64,000 bases of DNA. Source: Capillidium heterosporum. Its lineage: Eukaryota; Entomophthoromycota; Entomophthoromycetes; Entomophthorales; Capillidiaceae. The notes below the pieces were generated by a model. That model searched no databases. It saw only the letters and a program-made list of their open reading frames with translations, and was not told the DNA's origin. The position numbers and the translations under genes were made by a program. Location: positions 1,550,001 to 1,614,000 of the forward strand of contig WBMQ01000003.1 in NCBI GenBank assembly GCA_016630905.1, in the 5' to 3' direction. Shown piece after piece: positions 47,489 through 59,615 of the stretch (the first letter of the stretch is position 1; each line of letters starts with the position of its first letter).

Positions 47489-48778
47489 TATATATTTTCT
47501 CAAAAACTATACTTCATTATCCGAAAATTTAAAATTTTCTTTATCTACACTATTTCAGTAAACTAATAAGACTAGTTGATATCATAATAGAGTTCTAAAT
47601 TTTGTGGATATCAATGAACTTCATTGAGGTTGGGTCAGACACTCCAAGTTTTCGATATTTAAATAGGATGAACTTCACATAATTTCAAAGAGAATATATA
47701 TTATAACTTTATTATATTCGAACTTATTATATATTCATTTATTAGATCCCACTTGTTACGAAGATTTTGTTTATATTTATACTCTGCTGCATTTAAAATG
47801 TATCCTGCTCGTATTATTACATATATCAAATTATTTCTATTTACAGTATAAAGATCCTAGTAGCTTTTCGCAAGCATATATCTTCTATATGTAAGGCGAT
47901 ATATAGCTTAGTTGTTTAATATTTATGTGCTATATAATTGGCTTTCTATATAATGTCTGTATGGCTATCTTGAAAACTATAGCATCACTATTTATTCTTA
48001 TATTACCCTACCAGTATCTAAAATGAAAGCTTCAACATTTGTTGGAATACAATAGTGATAGGCTTATAAGATATATTCATTTTGCGAATGCTCCATATCA
48101 TTGCCTTTTTTTATAAAAATTTCAATTGTGCGATATAACTTATCAAGTGTATGTTGCTTAACCACCTATGTACTAATATACTCTTTATTTCACCCTTTTC
48201 TATTTTGATAGCTTGAATTTATATATACTGATATACTTTAAAGTATATTTATTGAATAATAGTACTATTGACTTTAATTTATAAATAAAACGTCTTTTTC
48301 TATAACTGAATTTTGAACTACACGAGTATATCTGTATCAGTGTTTTTCAATCTTTTTGGATCATTATCCACAATATACAGTATTTTATATATTCTTTATG
48401 TGTTTCACTTAAATTTACTTATAAAAAATCCTTCCTTTATCCACAATGTGTGGACATACTCACGAGGTTGAAGACTGCTAATCTATATAGTGGTTTTGAA
48501 TTTATAACATTATAAACCTGCTGTTACTATTTGAAATTTCTGAATAAGTCCCGTCAAGCCTGTACGTGACCATTAATATATTTTTATTATAGCATAATTT
48601 TTCAACTTTATGAAGTAGCTAAAATTGTATTAGAATAGTTATAAAGTTTTGTCAAGTACCTACTGACTATTAGGCAGATGGATCCGCTAAAGCCTATGTG
48701 GGCTTTCTTGCCAATACACAAAAAATCACATCTAAGATTTGGTTTAAAATTATTCCAAATCCTTAAGTTTCAAAGTTG
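47489..48778. other. Intergenic, left flank of the inverted repeat
   Basis: AT-rich. No similarity to the right outer flank beyond 60885 was seen. No genes recognised. Confidence 0.4.
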
Positions 48779-48875
48779 GATGTAATATACAGGTTAAATT
48801 AGAATAGGCTATAGGACGAAGGTAGTTGAAAAGTTTAATTTATTCTATGGACAAAGAAAATATATCTGAAAAACC

Positions 48876-48884
48876 TATAAATTA
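48876..48884 (+). promoter_or_regulatory. TATA-like box upstream of the dead receptor
   Basis: TATAAATTA about 115 nt before the old start. The same motif lies at 54536, upstream of the intact spacer receptor. Its counterpart is present in the right arm. Confidence 0.4.
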
Positions 48885-48994
48885 AAGTAAACCCACCTAA
48901 ATGCAAACTAAAAGTTAAGCAGAAAGTCAACAAATATCCAACTTTCATTAATACATTCAATATCTTGCACTTAGCTCTGATCTTAATTACAACT

Positions 48995-50048
48995 GTGGAC
49001 GAAGCTGATCCCTGGTACTATGCCACTCTACCCCACTTTAAAAACTTGAGTATATCGTTGAACCTCATTACAGTAGTTGCTTTACTCTTCCTATGTAACC
49101 GATCTAATATAGTTACATATAATTCACCTAGCTTCTACAAGCCAAATCTAGCTAACCGAATAGTTCTGATTGCAGATTGTTATTTGCTTGATTGATTTTG
49201 TATTCCATGGTGCTACTGCCCTCTCAACCGGTTCCATGAGTGGCTTTTTTCGTTCTGCATCTGCTTCCTGAATATTCCCATTGCTCTAAACCTGCGGCTT
49301 ATCTTCCTTCAGAAAAATACTTTGAGTCTGGAGTGGGGATATGTTTATTGGGGGATATTCATACCTATTCCTATATGCCTCTCAACTCCAACTTATGGTA
49401 AATTTTAATATAGTGCACTTCTAATTGTTTTAGCTCTAGGATACTATGGCGCCAATAAATTCGGTAGATGTGGCATAGTGCCTAAGGAAAAATTTACGCT
49501 TATGAAGCTGTTTATATGCGCAATATTTGTGACTGTTATGGGTTTCCATCACTTTTTTATAACTATAATAGTTATTATAAAGTTTAATCGTAATTTGGGC
49601 GCAATTACTACAGCTACCAATTTTCTGAAGCTGAGCAACCAGGCTCTACTAAAATCAAGAGAAGTTCATCAAAAAGCTATTTTACAGGATATGGTCCTTA
49701 AATATTAGAACCAACCAATTTTATGTAGCTCTTTGTACCTCATGCGTTGCTTTTCACTTTAGTCGGAAAGACAGCTGAATACTGCATCTACATTGCAAAT
49801 CCCAAATACTCAGAACCACTTAACACTTGGCAATCTTGAGAGATAAGCACTACCTTAAATCACATCATTACTGACTCTTAATACTTACAAGAACTTTGAA
49901 TTTCTTAACGCTGCTGATGAGCCTCAGTATTCACCTGGTTATAAAATTGTGCTACCGAAGCATCCGAAACAGAAACCTCAACAGCGTTAACGATAGCTCT
50001 TCCATTGAGAATAGTAATTTGACTTATTTTCAATATCTAATATTTTAA
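48995..50048 (+). pseudogene. Decayed 7TM receptor, paralog 4 (left-arm copy)
   Basis: Receptor homology begins at GTGGACGAAGCTGATCC, where intact members have ATGGACCAAGCAACTCC, so the start codon is lost. TM1 and the intron-1 position are kept. A frame break follows NRIVLIADC, and others come later. ALGYYGANKFGRCGI and ATNFLKLSN are still legible, as is a degenerate tail. The same lesions occur in the right-arm copy at 59616-60669, so the decay predates the duplication or was homogenised. Confidence 0.8.
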
Positions 50049-50809
50049 TCGAATTCGAAGATATGAATAGCTCTCCATTTACAAAAATCCAAACCAAAAA
50101 CCATACTGACATCTATTTAAACAGTGCAGGGATGCTATAGTTTTAGTAATCTTCCACAAACTATATATATAGTTTTTATTCCTTTATAACTAACCGGATA
50201 TACTATAGAACGCTACGAAATTATATTTACAAGCCTATGAACATTTTTCTGGGATTAGATTTATGTGTATTCATATAGTAGACGATTAGCTTAATTTTGG
50301 TTTTAAACGAAATCAATAAAGTAAAAATTTTATATCGATATTTTTATCAAGGATATATTGCATATTTATTGTATTTATAAAACAAATGCAATTTTATTTA
50401 AACTATTGGCATTTATTGGTATACTACCTTAGAAAACTGTGTCGTCACTTGTAAGATTGAGAGCCATTGGCACTAATTTGCCGAAATAAGTCAAAATAGA
50501 GAATTATATCGAAGTGAAGAATCCTTCCAACTATAAGAACGGCTGGATAGCGTGAATAATGAATGAGTTAATTCATACTAGATTCCAAAAAATTAGTGAA
50601 ATAAGGTAAAGGAAATATCAGCAGGTGGAATAGAAGTATGGGTCTTCAGCTTGAAGTTGGATGGCTAATCAATACAAATTGCGAGTAACTAAATACTGAA
50701 TTCAAAGGGTAGACGATCGACTTGAGAGATAAGAAATTAGATGAGTTGGCTAGGATGAAATACATATCAGAAGCTTGGAGTTAGCAGTAGTTAGAAAGGA
50801 AGTCAGGAT
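50049..50809. other. Shared 3' intergenic of the convergent receptor pair
   Basis: AT-rich spacer between the 3' ends of the dead and intact receptors. An identical copy lies at 58855-59615. Confidence 0.5.
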
Positions 50810-51998
50810 TTAGTATTGGCGAGAGCTTTCCAATATTTCATCCCTTGCGGTATTGGGAGACTCAATAGAGATGTTGGCATCAGAAGGCGAGTTTAGCTCC
50901 ACTACAAACATTAGTTTATATTGAAACTACAGACTTACCTTCATCGGTATAGTTATTGGAGGATTTACGTCTAGAAATCATTTTTTTAACGTCAGTAAAG
51001 CATTCTAAAAGTGAAATATGCAGAGTGGGGTCCAACATAAAAGCAACGAAATTCAAAGTCCCAGCAAGAGCTAAAAGTTAATACCGGCTCAAATAAAAAT
51101 ATAGTACTTGTACCCCAAGACTGCCATACGTTGAGAGGAGTTGATGGTTGCTGAGTTGCGACAAGGGCAATAAATTCAATGGTCTTTCCTATCATGGCGA
51201 AGAAGCAGCACAAGGGATATAGTGAACTAAGGAAAATTAATTTATCGTCATCGAATTCAAACTTACACTCTGTATATTAGCTTTCTTAAAAATAAGACAA
51301 GCTCAGTGTTGTTTCCAACTATTTTGCTGGCTGGGCGGTGAGCATTATCTCTAACAATGCCTATATCATATCTCAGTTTTATTATAACCAGCACGGCTAT
51401 GATGAGGCAGTAGACAACAGTGACAATTACAATCAAGGTAAAAGTCAAAAACTCCATGAGCTGTGAATTAGGCTTAACGACGATGGCGCACCTTCCAAAT
51501 TTATTGGCGCCATAATATCCTAGAGCTAAAACAATTAGACTTACAGAGAGTTGCAAGTTACCATAGGATGGGACCGAAAGACATAGGGCAACGACTACAG
51601 GCACGCTCCAGTAAAAGTATTCCCATTTTGGGTTGAATGTCTTTTGGTGAAGGAAAACCAGCTGCAGGTTTAGGGCGATGGCAATGTTCATCAAACAGTA
51701 GGCCTGCCTCCCAAAGAAGATGCTGAATGCGTAGAACGAACAAAGGTTGCCTGAGGTTCCAGTTGAAAGACCGGCTGCGACATGGACAATAAGGTCGAAC
51801 AAAGCAATCCCAGCCTGCAGTCGAAGGCTGATTCGGTTGACCAAGTCGCGTTTAAAGTAAACTATGAATGTTAGATACGGCGATATAGGTTGAGTTACAT
51901 AGAAAAAGGAGTAATGTCAAGGATACGAAGGAGAGTGCAATACTCAAGTTGTTGAAGTGCTCTACGATGGCGTAGAACCAAGGGGTTGCTTGGTCCAT
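50810..51998 (-). CDS. Seven-transmembrane receptor, paralog 6 (left-arm copy, intact)
   Basis: Mirror image of the receptor at 57667-58854, with the same predicted 333-aa protein. The start is ATG 51998 (MDQATPWFYAIVEHFNNL) and the stop is at 50810. It has six exons separated by introns of 36-40 nt. The only difference seen from its twin is one extra A in the penultimate, 37-nt intron, so protein and exons are unchanged. The 5' flank up to about 52982 is also identical, so both copies should share regulation. Confidence 0.8.
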
Positions 51999-52982
51999 CG
52001 TCTCTGTGGATGAGTGTAGATAGGCTATTATAAAAGTAAACAATAGCTTTTAGTTGAAACCTATCATCCTTTAAATATGTTCTCTTGGTGAAAATGATTT
52101 TGCAAGTTGGCTTTGAGATTCTATCAACTTTGATCCAGCTCGAGTATAAAGTATATAGTTTGAGATTTATATTCGTTTCCTTATAAAAATCTAACTATAG
52201 TGCGAAAGTGGCTGCTCAAAAGGCCTATAATCTATACTTGGTATCCACTCTATTGGCTAGTTCCAAGGAAGGCACCAAAAGGATAGATGCTTTCAGTACC
52301 GTATATTCCAATTACATTCATCGTCAATCATTGTACGCGATAATACAAGTCAGAGTACTAATATATTCCCATCAGTTTGTAGTTCTTAACGTACATTAAC
52401 GCCTTCCACATATGAGTAGTACCATTATTATAAACTATCTATTAATCTATATATAGCTCGAGCATTTGCTTCAAGTTCATCAAGGGTTAGCAAACTACAT
52501 CCAAGGTTCGCCTTTGTAAAACTTTAATTTACTATGGACATGTGCTTGTTAAGCGGATTCGGTTTCAGCTAACTTGTATATGTCTTTGTAGTGTGCCAAA
52601 AAATGGTTGGCTTCTTTGTCAATTTTTTTATATTAGGGATTAAATGTAGGTTGTTTTATGACCTTGTGCTTTATTATATTATATGATGGCAGTTCCAAAT
52701 ACCGATAGGCTTGATGTGAGTCCAAGAAAAACTGTTGGACATGAACATATAATGTACATGGTATTGTAAACCAGGGGTATATGCATAAGTATCCTTGTCT
52801 TGTAACCAATTACTCCCAATTAAGCATATTTCAAGTTCTTGTAATAGGATTTATGATTCTGATGGGGAAATCTTTTAAATTTATGATTGCCACTACAAAA
52901 CTTGTTCGCTATATGTAAAATTTTGAAACTAGTTTATCTTACACCTGTTCTACATATCCACTATTAGGGTATATTTTGTCGT
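51999..52982. other. 5' flank of the left-arm receptor, inside the repeat
   Basis: Includes an open stretch at 52208-52399 (63 codons) that begins with GTG, not ATG. It is duplicated at 57266-57457. It reads AQKAYNLYLVSTLLASSKEG, has no recognised family and is not accepted as a gene. A TATAAAAAT string lies near 52182. Confidence 0.4.
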
Positions 52983-54645
52983 TTCTTGTCTTAACTTTAA
53001 AATGATTATACTTCTATAATGGATTTATGAAATATAACAGTACAGATTATATTTTTACCACTGCCTTGTTAAATTTTGTGGACTACAAATTTTCATCGTT
53101 ATAGTAAGGAGCTGTATTTCAAAATTATTCTTTCCTGGCATCAGATCCTATACAGGCCACCTTTTGAAGTCATTTGATCCCTTTGACTCTCTAATATGGG
53201 TATTTTTTCTAGCCTAAATTCAGTTTTTTACTTAAAAATATTGATAGATAGCGACAATTTTCAGCCAATATTAATATACAGCTGTATTTGAAATACACCT
53301 ATTCAAACTGTCACTCATCGTCATATATTCACGATATTAAAATCCTTCCTGACTTTTGCTATTATCTTTCCATCCGGTAAAGGGTGATCTAGTGTCTAGT
53401 TAACTTATCTAAGTTTTTATAAGTTACGATTTTTTGGATAAGCATATACTTATAGCTCATTACTATAAAAACATCTTAATATTTAATTGATATTCTAAAT
53501 AGGATGGTTGTTTTCCTTACAAGCTATTAAGTATTCATCTGCTCCTTATGTTATTCGACTGGTACCCAAGATATTTACCGAAGCCTGAATTTTATATAAC
53601 TATTAAATACCAGAAGAAAGAATTATATTAGCTTAAATACCATAGTAGCTTATATATAATTATATATATTACTTTAAAAAAATATGGTTTAAACTTGTAA
53701 ATCGCTTTTGGGGGACATGTATGCTTAAAATTATATAGTGAAGTATATATGAAATATAAATCCTTATAGAAAATTAAAGTAAACAATAGTATTGATTTCA
53801 ATAAAAATTCCCAAAAGATATTATTTGAGATATATAGCTTTTTAAAATATACTGTATCTTAAAGTGACCAGTAATATATTTTAATATAAAGTTTTTCATA
53901 TAAAAATTGGGTTATATATTGCTTTAAAATATTTATCTGTAGCTCAAGAAATAGTTTAAACAAGTATTACATGACTATTAAAATTATATTAGTACATGTG
54001 CCGCTATTTGTTTAAAAGCCAATAGAAATCCTTTACTATTCTATAGTATATTGTAACTTTCTTGAAGTGCCACCTACACCCAAGTCAAAAGGAACTATTC
54101 TCCGATAAAAAACACTATATATTTATGATATAGTACGCTTCCCCAGGCCTAATTTATTAATGGATATTCATTTACGAATACTGCTTAATTTTATTTCTAT
54201 TTTATAAGAATTTTAATTATATGATATGGCATAATGGGTATCTATTTCTCAAATACAATGTTACTAAAGCTTTAACCTTTTTCCAAAGGATATACTATAC
54301 AATAATTTCTATACGAAAATTCTCAAGCTTTATCAATAAAACCTGCTTCTACTGCTTGCTTAATACAACTAAATAGACCTTGATTTTCAGATGCGACTCT
54401 CCCAAAAATCATACTTTAAAACAAGTATAATGCTTTTAAAACTGTTGATACAATTTGAGATTGGCATAAGTTGTAAAATGCTGATAATTGGAACGGTATA
54501 ATTTATACTGCCACAAAATATATCCGAAAAAAGGATATAAATTAGAGCAAATCATCTAAACAAAAGCTAAAGAGAAAATCGACAAGCCTACAACTTTTTT
54601 CAATACATTTCAACGCCTTAAACTTTACATCCAATTACTAAAACT
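52983..54645. other. Left part of the inverted-repeat spacer
   Basis: Unique AT-rich DNA without genes. The TATA-like box of the spacer receptor is at 54536. Confidence 0.45.
54536..54544 (+). promoter_or_regulatory. TATA-like box of the spacer receptor
   Basis: TATAAATTA about 110 nt before the ATG. The motif and the following A/C-rich leader resemble those upstream of the dead paralog at 48995. Confidence 0.45.
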
Positions 54646-55716
54646 ATGGATCAAGCAACTCCTTGGTTCTACGCCATCGTTGAACATTTTAACAACCTAA
54701 GTATAGCCCTCTCTTTAATTTCCTTAGTAGTACTACTCTCTCTATGTAACTCAGCTAGCCAAATTATATCTAATACTTCTAGTTTACTTCAAGCGAGACC
54801 TAGTTAACCGAATCAGCCTCCGACTACAGGCTGGGATAGCTCTATGCGATCTTATTGTTCATGTCGCAGCTGGCCTCTCGACTGGAACCTCGGGTGGCCT
54901 TTGTTCATTCTATGCGTTTGCTATCTTCTTTGGAAGAGGAGCTTACTGCCTGCTCAACATAGCCATCGCCCTAAACCTGCAGCTGGTTTTCCTCCAAAAC
55001 AAGAGTTCGAATCCTAAATGGGAGTACTTTTACTGGGGCGTTCCTCTATTTATCGCCCTGTGCCTTACAATCCCATCCTACGGTAACTTTCAATGTTCTG
55101 TAAGTCTAATTATCTTAGCTCTAGGATATTACGGTGCCAATAAGTTTGGAAGGTGCGCCATCGTTGTTAAGCCTAATTCACAACTCATGGAGTTTTTGAC
55201 TTTTACATTGATTGTGATCGTTACCGTGATATATTGCGGCATCGTAGCTACACTAGTTGTCATCAAGTTGAATAGAAATTTGAGTGCCATCACTATATCT
55301 ACCAACTTTACTGATGGTGGCCAGTCAAACTCTTCCGAAAGGCAAGAAAAGTTCATCAAGAAGTTGCTTTACAGAATGTAGTCTTTTTAACGCCAAATTG
55401 AACTAACTTTATCTAGATCCCTATATCCCATATGTTGCTTCCTTGCCATGATAGGGAAGACCGTTGAGTATCTCACCCAAGTTGCAACTGGTGTACCTTC
55501 AACTCCACTCAACGTCTGGCAGTCCTGGGGGACAAGTACTATATTCATATATGTTGTTACTAATTTTTAGCTCTTGCTGGAACTTTGAATTTCATAGCGT
55601 TGGCAATGGATCCAAGTATTCAGGTGGCTATAGTAGCGTGCTACAGGAGCATCCGAAACAGAAGTTCCAGCAATGCCAATGAAAACCCTTCCATCGATGA
55701 TAGTAATGCAATTTGA
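54646..55716 (+). CDS. Seven-transmembrane receptor, paralog 5 (in spacer, apparently intact)
   Basis: Close relative of the twin receptors; it shares MDQATPWFYAIVEHFNNLSIALS. After the 37-nt first intron comes FYFKRDLVNRISLRLQAG (loop 1), then TM2. A Cys in SGGLCSFYAF opens TM3, which ends in LNLQLVFL. Next are NPKWEYFYW, TM4, the 36-nt intron position, ANKFGRCAIV with the loop-2 Cys, TM5 (LIVIVTVIYCGIVATLVVIKL), TM6 after SLYPICC, NVWQSWGT, and TM7 with AMDPSIQ. The tail is short and Ser-rich (NRSSSNANENPSIDDSN), ending with a stop at 55714-55716. Introns are short and no breaks were found. Confidence 0.78.
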
Positions 55717-56682
55717 ATTTTGGTATCTAACTTCTTTTAGTTGAATTTGGTGAGATAAATGATATTCAAGCTACCAAAGCTGACATCAAGGGTTATAGCA
55801 ATGAATACTTAAGCAGCGCAAAAATATTATAGTTTTATTAAACTTTTACTGAACCACGTATACTATTTTTAGCTTTCAAAATTATACAAAAATATTATAT
55901 ACTCATTCTAAATAGTTAGCTTGTTATCTATACATTTTCTTTTGATATTGGATTTGATTGTCTTTATGAAAGTTAAAATAGTAACTGGAAACCTATTGTC
56001 ATTCAATAATAGGTTGAAGTTCTCAACTTCATGCTTTTAACCATCAGTTTCCAACTATGTTACGAAAGCTAACCTTTGTGTGTCTAACCTTTTATAGATT
56101 TTTCAAGGTATTGATAATATTGAGAAAATAAGTAGATTTTTGCAAGCTGTGACTTATAACTAAGTCTCCTTGCCTGAGAATACATTGCTGTATTACAACA
56201 ATTTAGACTCCCTTCATCCAGGAAACCAAGAATCAAAAGCCACTAAGGATTGTAAAAGTTTTTATATTTCATAAACTAAGTCTAATAATTGGCTTTTGTT
56301 TTTACAAAGTAGAAAAATCCATAAAAGTTGTACTTCAGCAAAGCTGCTTGAAGTAAAGAAAATATAATTGAGCATTTCGAGCGCACTACCGTTTAGATCT
56401 GAATATACATTGTTATAAACACCATGATCCAATTACAATAGCTCAATTTTCATATTAAAACTATATGTTAATAAAATACTGTCATATTTTATATGCCACA
56501 AAACTTCTGAGTTTGAAACATATTTCGTTCAGATTTATTGAAAACAGATTCTTATAGAATTATCAATGAAATATTCCCAATAAGCCGAAATGGAGATGGT
56601 AAAGTATAAAATAATTTAAGGCCTTGGGATTAATTGTATAGCATATTCAATATAGCTATTTTTTCCAATAGCTTTGCTAAAT
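55717..56682. other. Right part of the inverted-repeat spacer
   Basis: AT-rich DNA downstream of the spacer receptor. No genes seen. Confidence 0.45.
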
Positions 56683-57666
56683 ACGACAAAATATACCCTA
56701 ATAGTGGATATGTAGAACAGGTGTAAGATAAACTAGTTTCAAAATTTTACATATAGCGAACAAGTTTCGTAGTGGCAATCATAAATTTAAAAGATTTCCC
56801 CATCAGAATCACAAATCCTATTACAAGAACTTGAAATATGCTTAATTGGGAGTAATTGGTTACAAGACAAGGATACTTATGCATATACCCCTGGTTTACA
56901 ATACCATGTACATTATATGTTCATGTCCAACAGTTTTTCTTGGACTCACATCAAGCCTATCGGTATTTGGAACTGCCATCATATAATATAATAAAGCACA
57001 AGGTCATAAAACAACCTACATTTAATCCCTAATATAAAAAAATTGACAAAGAAGCCAACCATTTTTTGGCACACTACAAAGACATATACAAGTTAGCTGA
57101 AACCGAATCCGCTTAACAAGCACATGTCCATAGTAAATTAAAGTTTTACAAAGGCGAACCTTGGATGTAGTTTGCTAACCCTTGATGAACTTGAAGCAAA
57201 TGCTCGAGCTATATATAGATTAATAGATAGTTTATAATAATGGTACTACTCATATGTGGAAGGCGTTAATGTACGTTAAGAACTACAAACTGATGGGAAT
57301 ATATTAGTACTCTGACTTGTATTATCGCGTACAATGATTGACGATGAATGTAATTGGAATATACGGTACTGAAAGCATCTATCCTTTTGGTGCCTTCCTT
57401 GGAACTAGCCAATAGAGTGGATACCAAGTATAGATTATAGGCCTTTTGAGCAGCCACTTTCGCACTATAGTTAGATTTTTATAAGGAAACGAATATAAAT
57501 CTCAAACTATATACTTTATACTCGAGCTGGATCAAAGTTGATAGAATCTCAAAGCCAACTTGCAAAATCATTTTCACCAAGAGAACATATTTAAAGGATG
57601 ATAGGTTTCAACTAAAAGCTATTGTTTACTTTTATAATAGCCTATCTACACTCATCCACAGAGACG
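56683..57666. other. 5' flank of the right-arm receptor, inside the repeat
   Basis: Mirror of 51999-52982. It includes the duplicated 63-codon open stretch (57266-57457, minus strand). No supported gene. Confidence 0.4.
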
Positions 57667-58854
57667 ATGGACCAAGCAACCCCTTGGTTCTACGCCATCG
57701 TAGAGCACTTCAACAACTTGAGTATTGCACTCTCCTTCGTATCCTTGACATTACTCCTTTTTCTATGTAACTCAACCTATATCGCCGTATCTAACATTCA
57801 TAGTTTACTTTAAACGCGACTTGGTCAACCGAATCAGCCTTCGACTGCAGGCTGGGATTGCTTTGTTCGACCTTATTGTCCATGTCGCAGCCGGTCTTTC
57901 AACTGGAACCTCAGGCAACCTTTGTTCGTTCTACGCATTCAGCATCTTCTTTGGGAGGCAGGCCTACTGTTTGATGAACATTGCCATCGCCCTAAACCTG
58001 CAGCTGGTTTTCCTTCACCAAAAGACATTCAACCCAAAATGGGAATACTTTTACTGGAGCGTGCCTGTAGTCGTTGCCCTATGTCTTTCGGTCCCATCCT
58101 ATGGTAACTTGCAACTCTCTGTAAGTCTAATTGTTTTAGCTCTAGGATATTATGGCGCCAATAAATTTGGAAGGTGCGCCATCGTCGTTAAGCCTAATTC
58201 ACAGCTCATGGAGTTTTTGACTTTTACCTTGATTGTAATTGTCACTGTTGTCTACTGCCTCATCATAGCCGTGCTGGTTATAATAAAACTGAGATATGAT
58301 ATAGGCATTGTTAGAGATAATGCTCACCGCCCAGCCAGCAAAATAGTTGGAAACAACACTGAGCTTGTCTTATTTTTAAGAAAGCTAATATACAGAGTGT
58401 AAGTTTGAATTCGATGACGATAAATTAATTTTCCTTAGTTCACTATATCCCTTGTGCTGCTTCTTCGCCATGATAGGAAAGACCATTGAATTTATTGCCC
58501 TTGTCGCAACTCAGCAACCATCAACTCCTCTCAACGTATGGCAGTCTTGGGGTACAAGTACTATATTTTATTTGAGCCGGTATTAACTTTTAGCTCTTGC
58601 TGGGACTTTGAATTTCGTTGCTTTTATGTTGGACCCCACTCTGCATATTTCACTTTTAGAATGCTTTACTGACGTTAAAAAAATGATTTCTAGACGTAAA
58701 TCCTCCAATAACTATACCGATGAAGGTAAGTCTGTAGTTTCAATATAAACTAATGTTTGTAGTGGAGCTAAACTCGCCTTCTGATGCCAACATCTCTATT
58801 GAGTCTCCCAATACCGCAAGGGATGAAATATTGGAAAGCTCTCGCCAATACTAA
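57667..58854 (+). CDS. Seven-transmembrane receptor, paralog 6 (right-arm copy, intact)
   Basis: Six exons: 57667-57766, 57804-58103, 58140-58398, 58439-58557, 58594-58725 and 58763-58854. They sum to 1002 nt (333 aa), which supports the model. TM1 spans about residues 16-36. Loop 1 is KRDLVNRISLRLQ. TM2 is AGIALFDLIVHVAAGL. Cys in GNLC starts TM3 (to LNLQLVFL). NPKWEYFYW leads to TM4, and the loop-2 Cys is in KFGRCAIV. TM5 is LTFTLIVIVTVVYCLIIAVL, TM6 is LCCFFAMIGKTIEFIALVA and TM7 is LAGTLNFVAFMLDPTLH. The tail is Ser/Asp/Glu-rich with possible phosphorylation sites. The two extracellular cysteines could form a class-A-like disulfide. Signalling through a G protein is inferred from topology only. 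Confidence 0.82.
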
Positions 58855-59615
58855 ATCCTGACTTCCTTTCTAACTACTGCTAACTCCAAGCTTCTGATAT
58901 GTATTTCATCCTAGCCAACTCATCTAATTTCTTATCTCTCAAGTCGATCGTCTACCCTTTGAATTCAGTATTTAGTTACTCGCAATTTGTATTGATTAGC
59001 CATCCAACTTCAAGCTGAAGACCCATACTTCTATTCCACCTGCTGATATTTCCTTTACCTTATTTCACTAATTTTTTGGAATCTAGTATGAATTAACTCA
59101 TTCATTATTCACGCTATCCAGCCGTTCTTATAGTTGGAAGGATTCTTCACTTCGATATAATTCTCTATTTTGACTTATTTCGGCAAATTAGTGCCAATGG
59201 CTCTCAATCTTACAAGTGACGACACAGTTTTCTAAGGTAGTATACCAATAAATGCCAATAGTTTAAATAAAATTGCATTTGTTTTATAAATACAATAAAT
59301 ATGCAATATATCCTTGATAAAAATATCGATATAAAATTTTTACTTTATTGATTTCGTTTAAAACCAAAATTAAGCTAATCGTCTACTATATGAATACACA
59401 TAAATCTAATCCCAGAAAAATGTTCATAGGCTTGTAAATATAATTTCGTAGCGTTCTATAGTATATCCGGTTAGTTATAAAGGAATAAAAACTATATATA
59501 TAGTTTGTGGAAGATTACTAAAACTATAGCATCCCTGCACTGTTTAAATAGATGTCAGTATGGTTTTTGGTTTGGATTTTTGTAAATGGAGAGCTATTCA
59601 TATCTTCGAATTCGA
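58855..59615. other. Shared 3' intergenic of the right-arm convergent pair
   Basis: Mirror of 50049-50809. Nothing recognised. Confidence 0.5.

Larger units (their letters stand above)
48779..52982. repeat. Left arm of a 4.2-kb inverted repeat
   Basis: Reverse complement of 56683-60885. Every segment compared is identical. The coordinate sum shifts from 109664 to 109665 at an A-run (five A at 51095-51099, four in the other arm) inside a receptor intron. Identity starts at GATGTAAT (48779) and stops at GTCGT (52982). It contains a dead receptor (+) and an intact receptor (-) in convergent orientation. Confidence 0.95.
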
